Below are positions 1 to 12,847 of a DNA stretch of 64,000 nt, in pieces (position 1 is the stretch's first letter; every line of letters begins with the position of its first letter). Origin of the DNA: Dromaius novaehollandiae (Eukaryota > Chordata > Aves > Casuariiformes > Dromaiidae); NCBI RefSeq assembly GCF_036370855.1, contig NC_088098.1, forward strand, positions 134,870,721 to 134,934,720. The letters run 5' to 3'. The translations under genes and the position numbers were made by a program. The notes under the pieces are model-generated. The model saw only the letters and a list, made by a program, of their open reading frames with translations. It did not search any database and was not told the origin of the DNA.

Positions 1-3000
1 GACATGCACCAAGTTAAGCAGGAGTGGCATATGCTGTTCTTTTTCTGGACAGGAGTCACTGAAGCCTAACCTGCAACAAGTATTCAGAAACTTAGGTTTC
101 GAGACCTGAGCTGTCAAAAGCCTGATTTACAGAAATGATGAACAAGTACCATTTGATCTGGATTTAATAGGTGCTGCCCAGAATCAATCATGCTTTCAGT
201 TTATCAGTCACATAAAGACTGGGCTGCCTCAGAAATAAATGGAAATCTTGTAAAGATTTATAGCTGACTTTTAATGAAATCAGGCTGCAGGTCCTTTGGG
301 CACAGAGCCATCCTTTCAAGCATAGCATATTTTTTTAAAAATTAGATGAGCTGTGCTACTGGCAGAAAAGTGTAAGGTAGGTCAAGTCTGCAGATATGGA
401 GGCCATACAAAAGAAAGCCACTAGGCTTTAACTTTCATTCTCACCTCATTCCATTTGTTTTCTACCTTTGATAAACAAAGAATGAAAGGTTGCTCCCTTT
501 ATTTTTGGATGGGATTTCCACAGTTGTGTTACTTCCCTTGCAAGTTGTTTCAACATGCCTCCTTTTCCTTCTAGCCCCTTTCTCAACCATATTTGTGATC
601 AGGTAGTTATGATCTCCTCCCATAGCATGTGTTAGAATGCACATGTGGTTGGAGTGGTTGTGAGATGGGGACAGTTTTCTCCATAAAGATAGGACAGATC
701 AATGGGTGGATCCTTCTAATTACAGAGGCTTTGCTTTGATGTCTTCTTGCTATTAATTTTTTAATTTTTTGTGCCTTGACTTGGAATTGCTTTCTTTGGA
801 TATGAGGACTGCAGAGAATGGAGAAACACATGCTATAACATGGGATCACGATGGATTCTCTGATATGCATTGCTGAGGGAATCAAGCAGGAGAAAGAGCA
901 AAATATGCTGGAGAGGAGAACCCAGGCATTAGAACACAAGAGCCAGGTGAGTAGGGGTAGAGGGGCAACTCTTCAAAACAACCTTGTTGCCAGAGATGGG
1001 ATTGTCAAGGTCGAGAACCTAGAGATGAGTTAAAAACATTCACCAGCTACATGATCTGCTCTGCAGAAAGTGGGTTGTTGCAGCCACAGTCAACTAAGTG
1101 AGTGAAAGGGACCCTGACCATGAAATACAAGAGCTCTAATTTTGACACCAGTGCTGAATTTGCTCCACCAAGGGGCTGATACAGGAATACCAAGCACAGG
1201 CAAAGCAGTATGTGTTTAGGGTCTCTGTTAGTTTGAACCATGGGACAAAGTGACATTTCTATTAAGTGACTTTCAGTGATTATACACATGAAAGAAAGAA
1301 ATAAGAAAGCCTTTTTGTTTCAATATATTCATCAAAATATTACAAGTAACAGACAATCTCTTCAGTCTGCTCAGAAAAATGAGGTTAAGCTCAACATAGA
1401 ATTGATGGAATCATTTCTAGGAATGGCTGTGTTGATAGATCTCAATGCTTGATCCAGCAATCAATAGGGGATGGCTGTAATAGGATACTGGAAAGCCAGT
1501 AAAGCCTTACTAAAAGAGACTAGGATGAAGACAGACCAGCTCATTAAGGTGGACTCATATTCCTGAGCCCAAAAATCCAATGCAAAAATAAATATAAGTA
1601 AGATCTGCAAAGGTGCAAACATGCAGGGATTGTTCAATCAATCACTGAGTTCAGGAACTGCATGCAAACTCAAAGAAAGTCTGTGGGGAAAATGATAGGA
1701 GAAAGTCAGTTTGTATTATTTACATATTAACAAAGGTTACATTTACACAAAACATTTGCATTTTTGTGTAGAAAATAAACAAACAGAGCAAACATCCTCA
1801 TTTTTTGTGCAGAAAGACTTTGATTGGAGAGATTGTGTAAAAAAATAAAAGGGGACGGGAGTAAATACAAGTATGCAAATAGGGTGCAGCTCACCTGGAA
1901 GTATAAACAAAGCCATCAGATCACTTTTCAGAAACATGAAATGCCTCTAGAGTGAGAATCGTTTAGGAACCAAGAAGACTCAAAATCCTGAAGATCAAAG
2001 TTAGTTCTAGTAAACTGGACCCAACTGGAATGGAAGAGTCAACAATAGTTGGACCTCAGTATCTTGGAGGAAAAGGGAATTCTGAATTTCCCACCATCCT
2101 GCAGTTACTGAGCAGACTCTTCATAATGTCCCATTTAATTCTCCTTATTTGCAGGGAGGAAGTGGCTAAAAAGCAAGGCTCCAGAATGGGCTAAACATGT
2201 GTTGAAACCTGAGCCAATTTAAAAATGAAATTCATACCTCAGTTGAAGTTTATATTGGTTTTAATAAAGTTTAAGTTAAGCATCATAATAAGTTTCAAGT
2301 TTATCATCACAAAAAACAGCTTTTTCCTAAAAAAATAAATTACATGAAATACAACAGTCACAAAACTATCTGACCTTCATCTGTACTCAGAAGTTCTGTA
2401 TAACTGATTCAGTCCAGGTCAGACATTATAGCTTGAAGTACACTGATTTTTATCAACCCAAAATCATCAGCTGCACCGCATACACCTGTCATTCACCTCA
2501 CAGGCTTAGGAGGCAGGCAATTTGCTCTTTACAAGTGAGCTAGAAAAAAACCTATACCCCACCAAAAGAAATTACCTGGTTTTTTTTTATGCTTCAGCAA
2601 TGCAGAGATTTTCCCATAAGAATATCTTTAGAAGATTTTTTTTTTAAAGACAAAGCAGTCCTTTTTTGAAACCAGAACTGCACAATGAGGGGTGCAAATC
2701 TGCAGAACAGGTGCTCTAATTTTCTCTGGGGCTCTGGAGCTCACGAACTGCAATACAGTTGCTCTCCACGTACTTATATAGCTTCCTGAGAGGAAATTTC
2801 TTGATCCCTGCTTCTCAAAAGCAGTCAGTGGAAAATGCCATTCTCATTGTCCAGCCTGATGTGAAAGCTCAGGGCTGCAGCTCTACAGCTGCACTGTACA
2901 TGTGCAGTCACAGAGCTGTTTTGCCAACATGCTTCCTGAATCTCAGGCGGAGAAAGGGATGGGCTGAAGTTATCTGCTTCACATCTCAAGTCACATGATC

Positions 3001-6000
3001 TTTCAAGAGGAATGGCCTTGCTGCTGTGATGAGACAATGATTTGCATTTTAGTAGATCTAGTCTGCGGGAAAAAAAAACATAGGGACTGTTCGGGTATGT
3101 GGGTATCTGATGTGACTGGCATGGCTATGAAACTGAGGAAAGAAAGAGTGGAAGCTGATTTTAGGCATTTAGGCATTGTATCTATATGTTAGTGACATAA
3201 ATGTTCTCTATAATACTCGCCATATCCAGACAAGTATGAAGCACCCAAATGTTATGGTCAGAAGCACTGCATAACACCTATACATTTTATTTCTTCATGT
3301 GCCTGCACATATTCTCCCCGTAAATGCCTGACTGGGATTTAGTAAGCTCAGTCCACAGTCCATCTGTTCCCTGTGTGACTACTAGACAGGGATCAGGGAT
3401 GTGTGCCACATGCATGCTTTGAAATCAAACCCTGAAGTCTGGGATAGGGGGCAGCATGTCTGACTCATCTCCTCACCATGCTGGTTGTGGACTCTCAGTC
3501 CCTTCATAGGTGCCTAGGGGAAGGCAGAACTGTCAAGCCCAAGGCGATTTGTTATTGCCTGATGTGAGCCTGACAGCCCCAGAATAATCGGCCACTTCTT
3601 GCAAGGGGCAATGTATTGAGAGCATGGTAACACTGCAATTTTGAAAACATGCAACACCAAACAACTCAAAAATATTAAGTGTCGGTACAAGGATGGTATT
3701 CCAATACCACCGATATAGTCCTGGGCCCAGACCTTAGCATCAGTCATCCCATTCCCTCACCATGACCTCCCATCTGTCCTCACACCCTCCTGCCCCAGTT
3801 GCAGAGGGGCTGCTTGCCTGGCCTCCACACAAAACGATGGAACAGAGCGCAGCAGCCACGTTCATGGGGTCCCTGGGGGGAGCTGGGTGTCTAAAGGCGG
3901 CTATGGGTTATAAAGCACGCTGTGGTGGGCAGGAAGTTCCGCGTGGATGGGCATGAGATGGGGATCACAGTGCCTCAGGGAAATCAGACTGGATAGGGAA
4001 CAAAGGATTTATGAGGAGAGAGAGAAAAAGAGCAAGATCGCCACCCTTTTTGCCCCGAAGGTCTAATAATACTGCAACGTGTTCCCAGGACACTTTTGCT
4101 ATCAGTCTGATGACAGCTCTACCACGGCCACTAGCGGTATGCTCTCCCTGTGAAGGCACTCAGACACAGTCATTGGATCATCTTATGGGACAGACAGACA
4201 AGTTCCCTACTGTGACACAATAGATGTATTTTTTAACGTATAAATTTATTTTAAAGTGCCAAGCCACCATGGCAGAATGCACTGTGCGAATGTACTGGTT
4301 TGACTGACTGAGCCAGCTCTCTGAGGTTCTGAAATCTCAGACACATTTTTAAAGCTATTTCTCCTCTGTGAAAATAGGTAATAAATGTTTGTTTTTCTGC
4401 TTTTGTTTTTCTGGCACTTTCCCTGACCAGAGTTACAGTAGCTAATCATTTATGTATGATCACACTGTTCTGCCAAAATGCACACAAGCAAAAATACATC
4501 ATAACCTCTTTCTGCTGCACTCTGGAGATATATGCTATTTAAAATATTTACTGTATCTCATAAATTCACCTATATTGGCATTTACCAAGATTTCTGCATA
4601 ATGAGATGCTGTAAGGTTTGTTCCAACTGCCAAGAAATCCATCAGAACTGCTTAATCCAAGATCAATAGGGGAATGATCAAACCCTTAGCTGTTCGATTC
4701 CGTAGGACGCAAATCTCCACTGCATGTTTTCTCCTGTTATTCATAAAGGTTGTTCATCCTCTGTCTCACTGGTCTGATGTGACCAAGCAGTCCGATAGAG
4801 TCGGTCTTGCTGGACTAAGCCACCTCTCCAGCTAGGGATGGGGATCACAGTGACATGCAACTTGACGAAACACGAACAAATGTGCTTTTCAAATTAACCT
4901 TTCCTGTCCAAGTCCAAGGACATAGGCTGTACCTAATAAAACCATCCTCCTGTATACATAGGGCAAAGAAAACATACCAGCCCTACCACTGAGGCCATGC
5001 ATACTACATGTGTTTGCCCAGCAGTCATGCAGCACATGCATACTTACGACGCTGACAAGAATTCCACCAAGCGCCAACAGCTGCAAGAGACAGTAGGCAA
5101 CACAGTTCTGACAATATGTTGTTGAGCAGTCTAGCACCACAGAAAACAAACAAATGGTTACGCTGCTAGTGCAGAAACCAGGATATCCCTTTATAAGCAG
5201 TTCTTCTTGAAATTAGAGCACATATTCTGTCTGGAATACTTCGGAAACATTAAATTCCTAAAAGAGCCTCCTTGCTGGCATTCCACATACATAATTCAAA
5301 TTCTGCTTCAGGCTTATTTCTCAGAAGCACCCACTGCAAAGTGATGTAACTGATATTTTTTCAAAAAGACTGAAGATGATCACAGTCAAAATGAATACGT
5401 TCCTTCTGAGCTCTGACCATGGTTCCTCTCCTCTTAGGCTAAGCTCAGGAAAGTATTTTTGTATGACCCAACAATGTATTTTAAAGTACTAGCCAGGGGC
5501 CAAATCCCTGACTGAGAGACCTGGATATCCAGTCACAAACAGAAAGAATGAAAAGAATAAAAGAGAGAAGGATAGAAATAAATGTCTAGAACAATTTTAT
5601 CTGTGGGTTTTTTTTTTCATATTAAACTCTGTTTCAGTCAGTGAGAGGTCAGAAATGTGTTCTCACAAATCAGAAGGAGAAGGTTAACTTGGATGAGCAG
5701 GAAAATAAACTTCTCCCTCAAAATGGACACTTCTGGATGAGAAGATGATAAATAAAAGATGTCAAAAGTAGCATCCTTGGCTTGGCAAAGAGGAAACAAA
5801 ATCAGAAATGTGGGCCAAAAAAGGCAGCTGTAGGGCCTTGAAACTGCTGAAGGCCAAGAAGCTAGACTAGAACACTATGGAAGCATCGGGGTACCTTCTG
5901 TAAAAATGCGGAAAAAAACCCAGAAAAATTCCCAAATTATCAGCTGATTGCAGATTACTGTGAAAAGCAGTGCCTAATGGCACAATCTGCACTACCTGGA

Positions 6001-8150
6001 GCCTACAGAGATGATAGCTATCTACAGCACTAATGCTCAGTATCTCAAAGGAATTTTGTCTATTCTTTTAAAGGATTGTGAATTACCAGCTAGTAAGTGT
6101 AGCCATCACACATATGGTGGGAGAAGGCCAGAAAAGTTCAAGAAAATAACTTTATTCACCTCTGTTTTCTTTTCTTACCCTTATGAAACTGCTCCTAATG
6201 ACAAAAAAGTGCAAACTCTTCTATCTTGCAATAGTCATCTGCTTCAGCAAAATGCAAGTAATTTCAAGAGACAAAGCAACAACAATTACACTGCTTTACT
6301 TACAGGCACCATATACTTCTGAAAATTAGCATACTATCTTTTATATTCCAAACAATCATTTCTCATTGCAACTTCTAATCACAGTCCTGTAAACACCTGT
6401 ACCAAGGCCTTAACTTCTACTTCTACAACTGAGGCCCTTTGGGATGTGAGGACTTGGTATCGTGAGTACTGAGATAACCTGAATAGTGCAAAACCCCAGA
6501 TAAGACGTAACAAATAAAACAAGTTAATAATGCATTCAGTGTGGTGTAACAGAAGAAAACAAAGTCCTTGCATGAATATCTGCCTGATCAAGATGGGCAC
6601 CAAGCTGCACAGAAGCAGTTGCACTGCTCTGTACCCTCACATAGAGCCATCTTCTATGGCAATTACACTATCAGTCCACAACCTAAGTAATCTTGGACAT
6701 TCCTTGGTAGTAGGGGTGGGCGGCTAGTATGAGCAGCTCGATGAGTTTCCCTTAGTAATAAAAGATATTCTTTTAAAAAATTCAGTTGCACAAGACTATT
6801 ATTCCCAACACCCACAGATGGAGCCTCACAGCAAAGGCGTGCATATGCAAAGCTACAATATTAAATTAAATAACTGAGATAAGGAGAACACTGGCCTGAC
6901 AATGAGGTAATGAGGAACTCCTAATGCAAGCACTGGGAGCCCTCTGCTGACTGAGTAATATAATCTGGTAGAGAAGTTGTCCACAGACGTTCACCAGAAA
7001 TTGCCTGTGTTTTAGTGTACTGTTGGCCTTCAGTTGGATGTGTTGACAGCATCCGTCCATTTAGCACATCCAAATCCACGTTCCTCTCAGTTCAGTCGTC
7101 ATCTGAACCATTGTAATTGTGTGGTTCAAGCACATACAGACTTCACATGCTGAGAGGCATGTAAGAGGCACAGTGGGGTGGGGAGAAGGTCCCATTTCAA
7201 GACTTCTGCCCCTACCTTAGGTTCTGCTTTTAAAGGAAAATCCTTAATGTTCTCAAGATAGATTTTTGAAAACAAATGTTCTCGTTTCCATGCTCCATTT
7301 TTGAAAACACTCATTAGTATGTGCCCTGCTGTGTCTGAGGGGATAAATCATAACTTTCACAGATCCATTATGCACCACACAACAGCTTCCTCAAGGACAT
7401 TACCAACACTGACAAAATTCTGCCTCTTTCTCTGTATGCTGTTTAAAAAAGTCTGTTCTGTACCAAGAAAGTCATCCACCTCTTCCTCCCCCACCGAAAA
7501 GAGAGTTAAAACGCTCTGCAGCACATTCCCATGACTTGATTTACAACAAATCCACGCAGCCAGTTTCCCCAGGAGCTGGGGGGTTGCTGATGCAGTTCAT
7601 GGTGCCCATCCCATGGCTTGGTCAGCCTGCTGGGTACTGAAATGCAATACAGCAGCTTGACAACCTCTGTTCTCTACTCGATTTTCGAGAATGGAGCAGC
7701 CTAGCAAATCAAAGGAGCAGTGGGGCACGCAGCAACGCTTGCCAGCCCTTTCCGAAAGGGGGTGGATGGCAATGGGAGGGCATGAGCTGGAAGCAAAGAT
7801 GGACCATACACATGCAGGGGACAGGAACACTCACACTACGCATTACATGCAGCCTAATGCCGTAAGAGGGCCCCGGCCCACCGGGCTGATTAGCTGTGTC
7901 TCTTGGCCGTGTTTTGCAGGCAGATCTGGCTGCAAGGCTTCCAGCTGAAAGGCCCTAACACACGGAGGCATGCCTACAAGTGTAGAAAAACCTTACCTGT
8001 GGCTCCCCATAGCATGAAAGCTATTAAAGTGATTTACCTCCTTCACTGCTCCTCTGTAGCTGAGGACCAGATAACGCACCAAGATAATAAAGTTTTAATT
8101 ACTACATTTTTAATTAACCAGTAATTAACAAACAAAAGGAAGGAAGAAAA
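1..8150. other. Intergenic AT-rich region, no gene recognised
   Basis: This stretch holds only short open frames (about 110 codons or fewer) on both strands. None shows a protein family I recognise or a convincing run of spliced exons. In mammals PPEF1 starts divergently a few kb upstream of RS1, so I looked on the - strand for its N-terminal IQ-motif and phosphatase exons and saw none. Untranslated first exons could still lie here and would not be visible by reading. No recognisable interspersed repeat was seen. Confidence 0.6.
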
Positions 8151-8372
8151 AACCCGGCGGCTGCAGCCGCGGGGCACCGGCTCGCTCTCCCTCAGAAGCT
8201 GTCCCCAAGCCCGCAGCGGCGCGGCGCGGCCGCCCCGCCCAGCGCCACCGCCCCCCTCCCCGCCGCGGCCAGCGGCCCGCATCGCGTGGGCGGGGCGGCG
8301 CCGGAGGCCCCCCGTGCTCGCCCCGAGGGGCGTGTGCATAGAGGCAGTGCCGCGGAGAAGCGGTTGCGTGGC
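8150..8372. promoter_or_regulatory. CpG-island-like GC-rich patch next to the tRNA gene
   Basis: The base composition changes abruptly from AT-rich flanks to very GC-rich DNA with many CpG dinucleotides. It contains GC-box-like elements (CCGCCC and GGGCGGGG types near 8234-8300). A second, weaker GC-rich patch lies at about 8880-8990. The patch runs directly into the tRNA gene at 8373. It may simply be the open, hypomethylated surround of an active tRNA gene, or a Pol II promoter for an unseen transcript. A divergent upstream gene such as PPEF1 is possible by synteny but not shown. Open frames on the - strand here are compositional and not evidence of coding. Confidence 0.55.
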
Positions 8373-8445
8373 GGTTCCATAGTGTAGTGGTTATCACGTC
8401 TGCTTTACACGCAGAAGGTCCTGGGTTCGAGCCCCAGTGGAACCA
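8373..8445 (+). tRNA. tRNA-Val, anticodon TAC
   Basis: The 73-nt sequence folds as a complete cloverleaf. The 7-bp acceptor stem GGTTCCA pairs with TGGAACC, followed by discriminator A. The anticodon stem CTGC/GCAG encloses the 7-nt loop TTTACAC, giving anticodon TAC (valine). The TPC arm carries GGTTCGAGCCC, which is also the B box, and the A box is TAGTGTAGTGG. There is no intron and no mismatch that would suggest a pseudogene. CCA is not encoded, as expected for eukaryotes. It matches the vertebrate tRNA-Val(TAC) sequence as I know it. A T run 15 nt downstream can terminate Pol III. It is the only tRNA gene I see here. Confidence 0.97.
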
Positions 8446-8459
8446 AGGCCGGCAGATTC

Positions 8460-8464
8460 TTTTT
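8460..8464 (+). terminator. Pol III terminator (T5) of tRNA-Val
   Basis: A run of five T residues begins 15 nt after the tRNA 3' end. Further T runs follow at about 8472-8477, which would act as backup terminators. This is the usual Pol III stop signal on the non-template strand. Confidence 0.8.
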
Positions 8465-9140
8465 CTTGTATTTTTTCCCCTTTTCCTCTCTGCTTGGGTC
8501 CCCTTTCCCCCCCCAGGATGGAAAGCCTTATAAGCACGTAAGCAAAGCTCAGGACCGGCATGGGGTGAAAAAAGTGGGGGGTGTGTTGGCGGAGACAGAA
8601 GGCTCTGTGCTGCTTTCCATTAAAGTAGAGAAAGCCCAACCGAGCGAGAGAAGCAATTTGGTTTGCAAAGCGTCAGCGTGCAGGAGTCACATGCTTATTT
8701 GGAGAGAGCCCACGACAAAAGCAAACGGGCCTGTGCTTTCCGAGGGACCTGCGCAAAAGCACTTTTGCCGAAGCACGTGAACGTAAATTAGCCTGCGTCG
8801 GCACCGCAGCGCTTGCTCTTTTCCCCTTGCCTTGCTTTTCTGCTAACACCATCAGCACTAACGGGGGAAAAAAAGAGGGGAGAGGAGGCAGCAGCTCCCG
8901 CTGCCCCGCAGAGGGAGCGCGGCGCCGCCGCCCACGCGTGACTCGGGCTGCTGCGGGGCCCACGGGGAACCAGGCATGGCCGCGGCCCTTGGCCCTGCAT
9001 GCCTTGCCCTCTCTTCGGCATGTGGTGTCTCTCTTTACCTGCGGTCTTTCCCGTGTGCCATTAACAATAATATTTTAATAAAATATTAATGAGGAGAGAA
9101 AGGGATTGGAAATCGCAAATTGCCGGGAACCAATTTAACT

Positions 9141-9206
9141 TGATATATATATTTCTCATATATATATGTAATACATAGTATATATTTTCTTATATACATA
9201 TTTTTT
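9141..9206. repeat. AT-rich microsatellite
   Basis: Imperfect TA repeats interrupted by TTTCTC and GTAATACAT segments. It lies just after the second GC-rich patch, so composition swings sharply within about 200 bp. Confidence 0.8.
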
Positions 9207-9787
9207 AGCACATCATCCCATTTTGCATGTGCGAGCCTGCAGGAGGTGCAGCATGGGTGCTGCGAAGGGGCCCGCCAGTGTGCAGGAGCCCTGCTGAGGT
9301 GAAGGTGTTCCCGCAGGAGCACGTGCCCCCCTTCGCCCCGGGGGCCCAGGCTTGGACACCCCGCTGGGCTGCGACTTCCACGCTGGGGCAGGCTTTTGGG
9401 TCTGGATCGCTTTGCAGGACGACAACTGGAAGGTGGTGATTTGCCAACACAAGATCTTAAAAGAGAGAAACTGCTTTGGCTGACTTTAATCATCATCTCG
9501 TTAGGAAACTTACCTTAATCACCATCATTATAGGAAAGTTATTAACCCTTTCCAAACAGCGCTTGCTTTTACTGAAGAAATGCTCTAGGGGATGAGCACC
9601 GTGCAGCTAGAACAGGGATGGCCGTGCAACGCAGGGGGACCTGGGCCATGGTTGCAAGTGAGCCGTCTTGGACAGAAAGCAACGTTATGCTGCATGGTGA
9701 GACGTACCAGGGCCGGGTCTTTAAGGGTCGTGGATAAACTGCCTCCCACAGCCGGCTGGGGGCTGAATAAGCTAAAGCTGGGCTTCT

Positions 9788-9819
9788 CCATACATGGTGC
9801 ATGCATGGACCATGTATGG
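9788..9819. repeat. 32-bp near-perfect palindrome
   Basis: Outer 10-bp arms are perfect inverted copies (CCATACATGG and CCATGTATGG). The inner part is also self-complementary except for one symmetric mismatch pair, so the whole 32 bp equals its reverse complement at 30 positions. It has no spacer. Confidence 0.85.
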
Positions 9820-12767
9820 ACCTACGCTACTCTAGTGTAGGTGCTTGCCGTTGAGAGGGTGGTGCCCACGCGCCTGCCCTGCGAAGGCGTCGCAGGCTGG
9901 GAGGCCTCATCCTGGCGGCCAGCACTGGGTAACTCGCTTGCGGTGCTTTTTGTGTCTGGCAGCAAGGCTCCTCTTTGGAAGAGGACTTAGGCTCACGCTT
10001 CAGATTCCTTGAAAGGCCAGTTTATTTCGAGAGCCAGATCTCCAGCATGCATAGCCCATCACAGCTCTGTCCACGCTGAGGGGACCCCGGTCCCGGAGGC
10101 TTGACTCCTGCTCTGAAAGCATTGGCAGTTTTGCACTCTGAGCACGTCAGTGCCCTGCTTCTGAGGGCATTTATACTCAGGCGTGCGGTTCACACATGCA
10201 TATGTTAGCGTAAATATGCGTTTCGTGTGTTCCCCAGCTCCGCTAAAACCAAAGGGCTCCCGTCACACATTTGTGCTGAGCATTTGGGTGGAGCGTCTGC
10301 TCTGATCCCAGACGTTCGAGTCTGTGTGCGCTGCTCCAATTTAGCAGTCTGCCAGGCTGACTGGGGGAAAAATCACAAATAGCAGCGTGGCATCGCGCCG
10401 CGCCTTCGTACGGGAACGCTGCTGCCTCCGGCTCCCTCGCCAAGGGCATGTGCTCGTGTGCACTGCCCATCTGCTCCGGGGCGCTCCCTGCCCACGTCCG
10501 CGTCACCCACGCACGCAGCTCTGCTGTGCTCAGAAGCTACTTCATTTCTCATGCAAAGCAAGCTATGAGCAGAAGGCATAAGTCTGCAGAAGACTGCATG
10601 GGGCTCCTCACGTGGTGCCACGCTACCTCTATATTTGTTAATACAGCAAGGCCAAAGTACAGACTGGAGCACCGGCCTCCAGTCATCCATGCTTGTTTAA
10701 TTTTAGCAAGCTCTCCAAGGCGCAAGGTGGCCTTTGTGTTATTTCAGACGCTTTGAGGAAAGAAAAAAAACACCAAAATATCTGAGGACCACAAAAGCAA
10801 ACACCAATGTCTTATGGCCAAGGGGACACCAGCTGGGCCCAGATAAGTCGCGTGGCCAGATGCTGCATAGATTGAACCTGCCCAGGCGGTTCCTGGCCCT
10901 GTTTTATTTAGCAATTTGGATATAGTCAAATTGTCCTATTTAGGACTGTTCATACCAGGTGCAGTTTTGCTCCATAATCAATGACAGGCTCATTTTGGTC
11001 TTTTTTTTTTCTTTTGTTCCCACAAAAGGTAAATGTAGCCCTCTCTGGTGCTGCTTCATGTACTGGCTTTAGAATGTTTTCTGTCTGCTATACCTGAATG
11101 TATGTGTGTGCCTGCTAGGAACGATCTGCGTGATTCATTTAGCAATGCTGTCTGCAGTAGCAGCATGGTTTTGCCATTTATGGTTATTAAAACGAAGGAC
11201 TGCGAACAGCATTAGACACAGAGGGTCTGAACTGCATGGTATTTTATACAGAGGCTTCGATTTTAAGACTTCTACTCATCATGTGAGCCAGTTTGATTTT
11301 TTTAATGTTAGAAACACATTCTTAAACAAAGGCTGCCCTTCTCCTGTGGGGAGGAAATCTTAAAGCAGGGGAGCTGGCAGCCTTGAGGATGTCCCTTTGA
11401 ATGAAATGTTCTTTGATATAGCTGTGCTATTTCCGAACTCTATCTCTGAGTTACTGCATTTCTTACCTTAAATCAACATCTATTTGATCAACGGTGGAAC
11501 TGATCATAAAAAGCATTGATTTTAAACTACTGGGAGTGATGGGGGAGAATTTGTATTTGCTTCTTAAAATATGCAGGCATTTTGAGAGGCTTGTATTCAG
11601 GGATGCCATTTGCATAGCTTTGTTTATTTGCTTGACACCTTCACACTGTTGGGAAACTGCAGTCTTGAAAACTGTCAGCTGCTGTAGTAATCCAGAGTGC
11701 AAAGGCCGAGAAGTGCTGGAGAGCGTGTCCTCTGTGTGGACAGGGTCTGGATGCTGTATCCTGTGCCACAATTGCTCTAGGACAAAATTTCCATGGCTTT
11801 TTGCCTGTGCACCTCCTGCCTGTTGGTCCTCTCCGGCTTGGCAGCTCTGCCTCCCGGTGATGTCTGCTCATGAGACCAGAGGGCGAGAGGCTGCAACCCT
11901 CCTCTGGTTTCCCAAGGGGCAAGGGGAAGAAGGTACTTAGGGATTTTAAGCTGGGATTTTCAAAGTTGCTGGTGGGATTTAGATACCAAATGCTTATCAG
12001 TGCAGACAGGGGACAGATATCCAACCTGCTTCAGCAGCGCTGGAAATCTCTGGCCCTGCGGCAACCTGTTTTAAACAAGACTGTAACGGAAGGGTGAGAG
12101 TGAGCCTTGCACAAACACTGTGCAGAGCCTGGAGCACGAGAGCCCCCTGCAGCCACCTGGGCTGTGAGGACCACATCTGCTGGTCCCTCTGACCCTGGCA
12201 GGTCTTTTGATGGGTCTCACTGCACCACAAGGGGTGCTGCATATGAGTGGGAGGCCTCTGAATGAAAAACCAAAATAGTTTTAGGCCAGTTTCTCAGAAA
12301 GAAATCTGAAGATCCTTAATCTCCCAGAGACTGACCCTTTTTTCTTTTGAGAATTTCCATCACAACATATGTTTCATCTCCATTCAGTGGAGCGAATGGC
12401 TGAAGTTTCACAGAGCCATGGGGTGCATGAGTTTGGAGACAGAAGAACTGCTGAACTGTTCAATTATTTGTGATAAGATCTGCAATCTTTTACAGAAAAG
12501 TCTTTCACCAGCCCGTGACATGTCACTTGGAGGCAACAGATCCAGCTGAAGTGGTTTCTTAGAAAATGGTGATTCACAGCCCACTGCCTTTAGGAAAACT
12601 ACATCAGGAGGTGCAGGCCTTCCCAGCACCCTCCGCTTCCCAAGGACAGCACGCTGAGGATGGGCCGTGCACCTTGTGCCCCCTTCATGTCTCGCAGCAG
12701 CAGGGATGTGTGTTTTTAAGAGATTGGCAGGATGGCAGCACAGAATGAGTCATTTCAGAGCCAGCGA

Positions 12768-12847
12768 GTTAAATGAGGTTTATTTATGAGAGGCTGAGCT
12801 ACGGGAGGTTAAATGAGGTTTATTTATGAGAGGCTGAGCTACGGGAG
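12768..12847. repeat. Exact 40-bp tandem duplication (2 copies)
   Basis: Two adjacent identical 40-bp units occupy 12768-12807 and 12808-12847. Each starts GTTAAATGAGG and ends GCTACGGGAG, and GTT follows as the start of an incomplete third copy. Absence of any difference suggests a recent or polymorphic duplication, or an assembly artefact. No coding role is visible. Confidence 0.95.

Noticed and set aside
8043-8639. Open frames of 60-100 codons on the - strand across the CpG island and tRNA
   Set aside because: They are explained by the lack of stop codons in GC-rich DNA and by antisense reading of the tRNA gene.
10291-10345. tRNA-like string with GTTCGAGTC and ends resembling an acceptor stem (GGAGC...GCTCC)
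   Set aside because: It does not fold into a cloverleaf with D and anticodon arms and is shorter than a tRNA; the resemblance is limited to a B-box-like core and a short stem.
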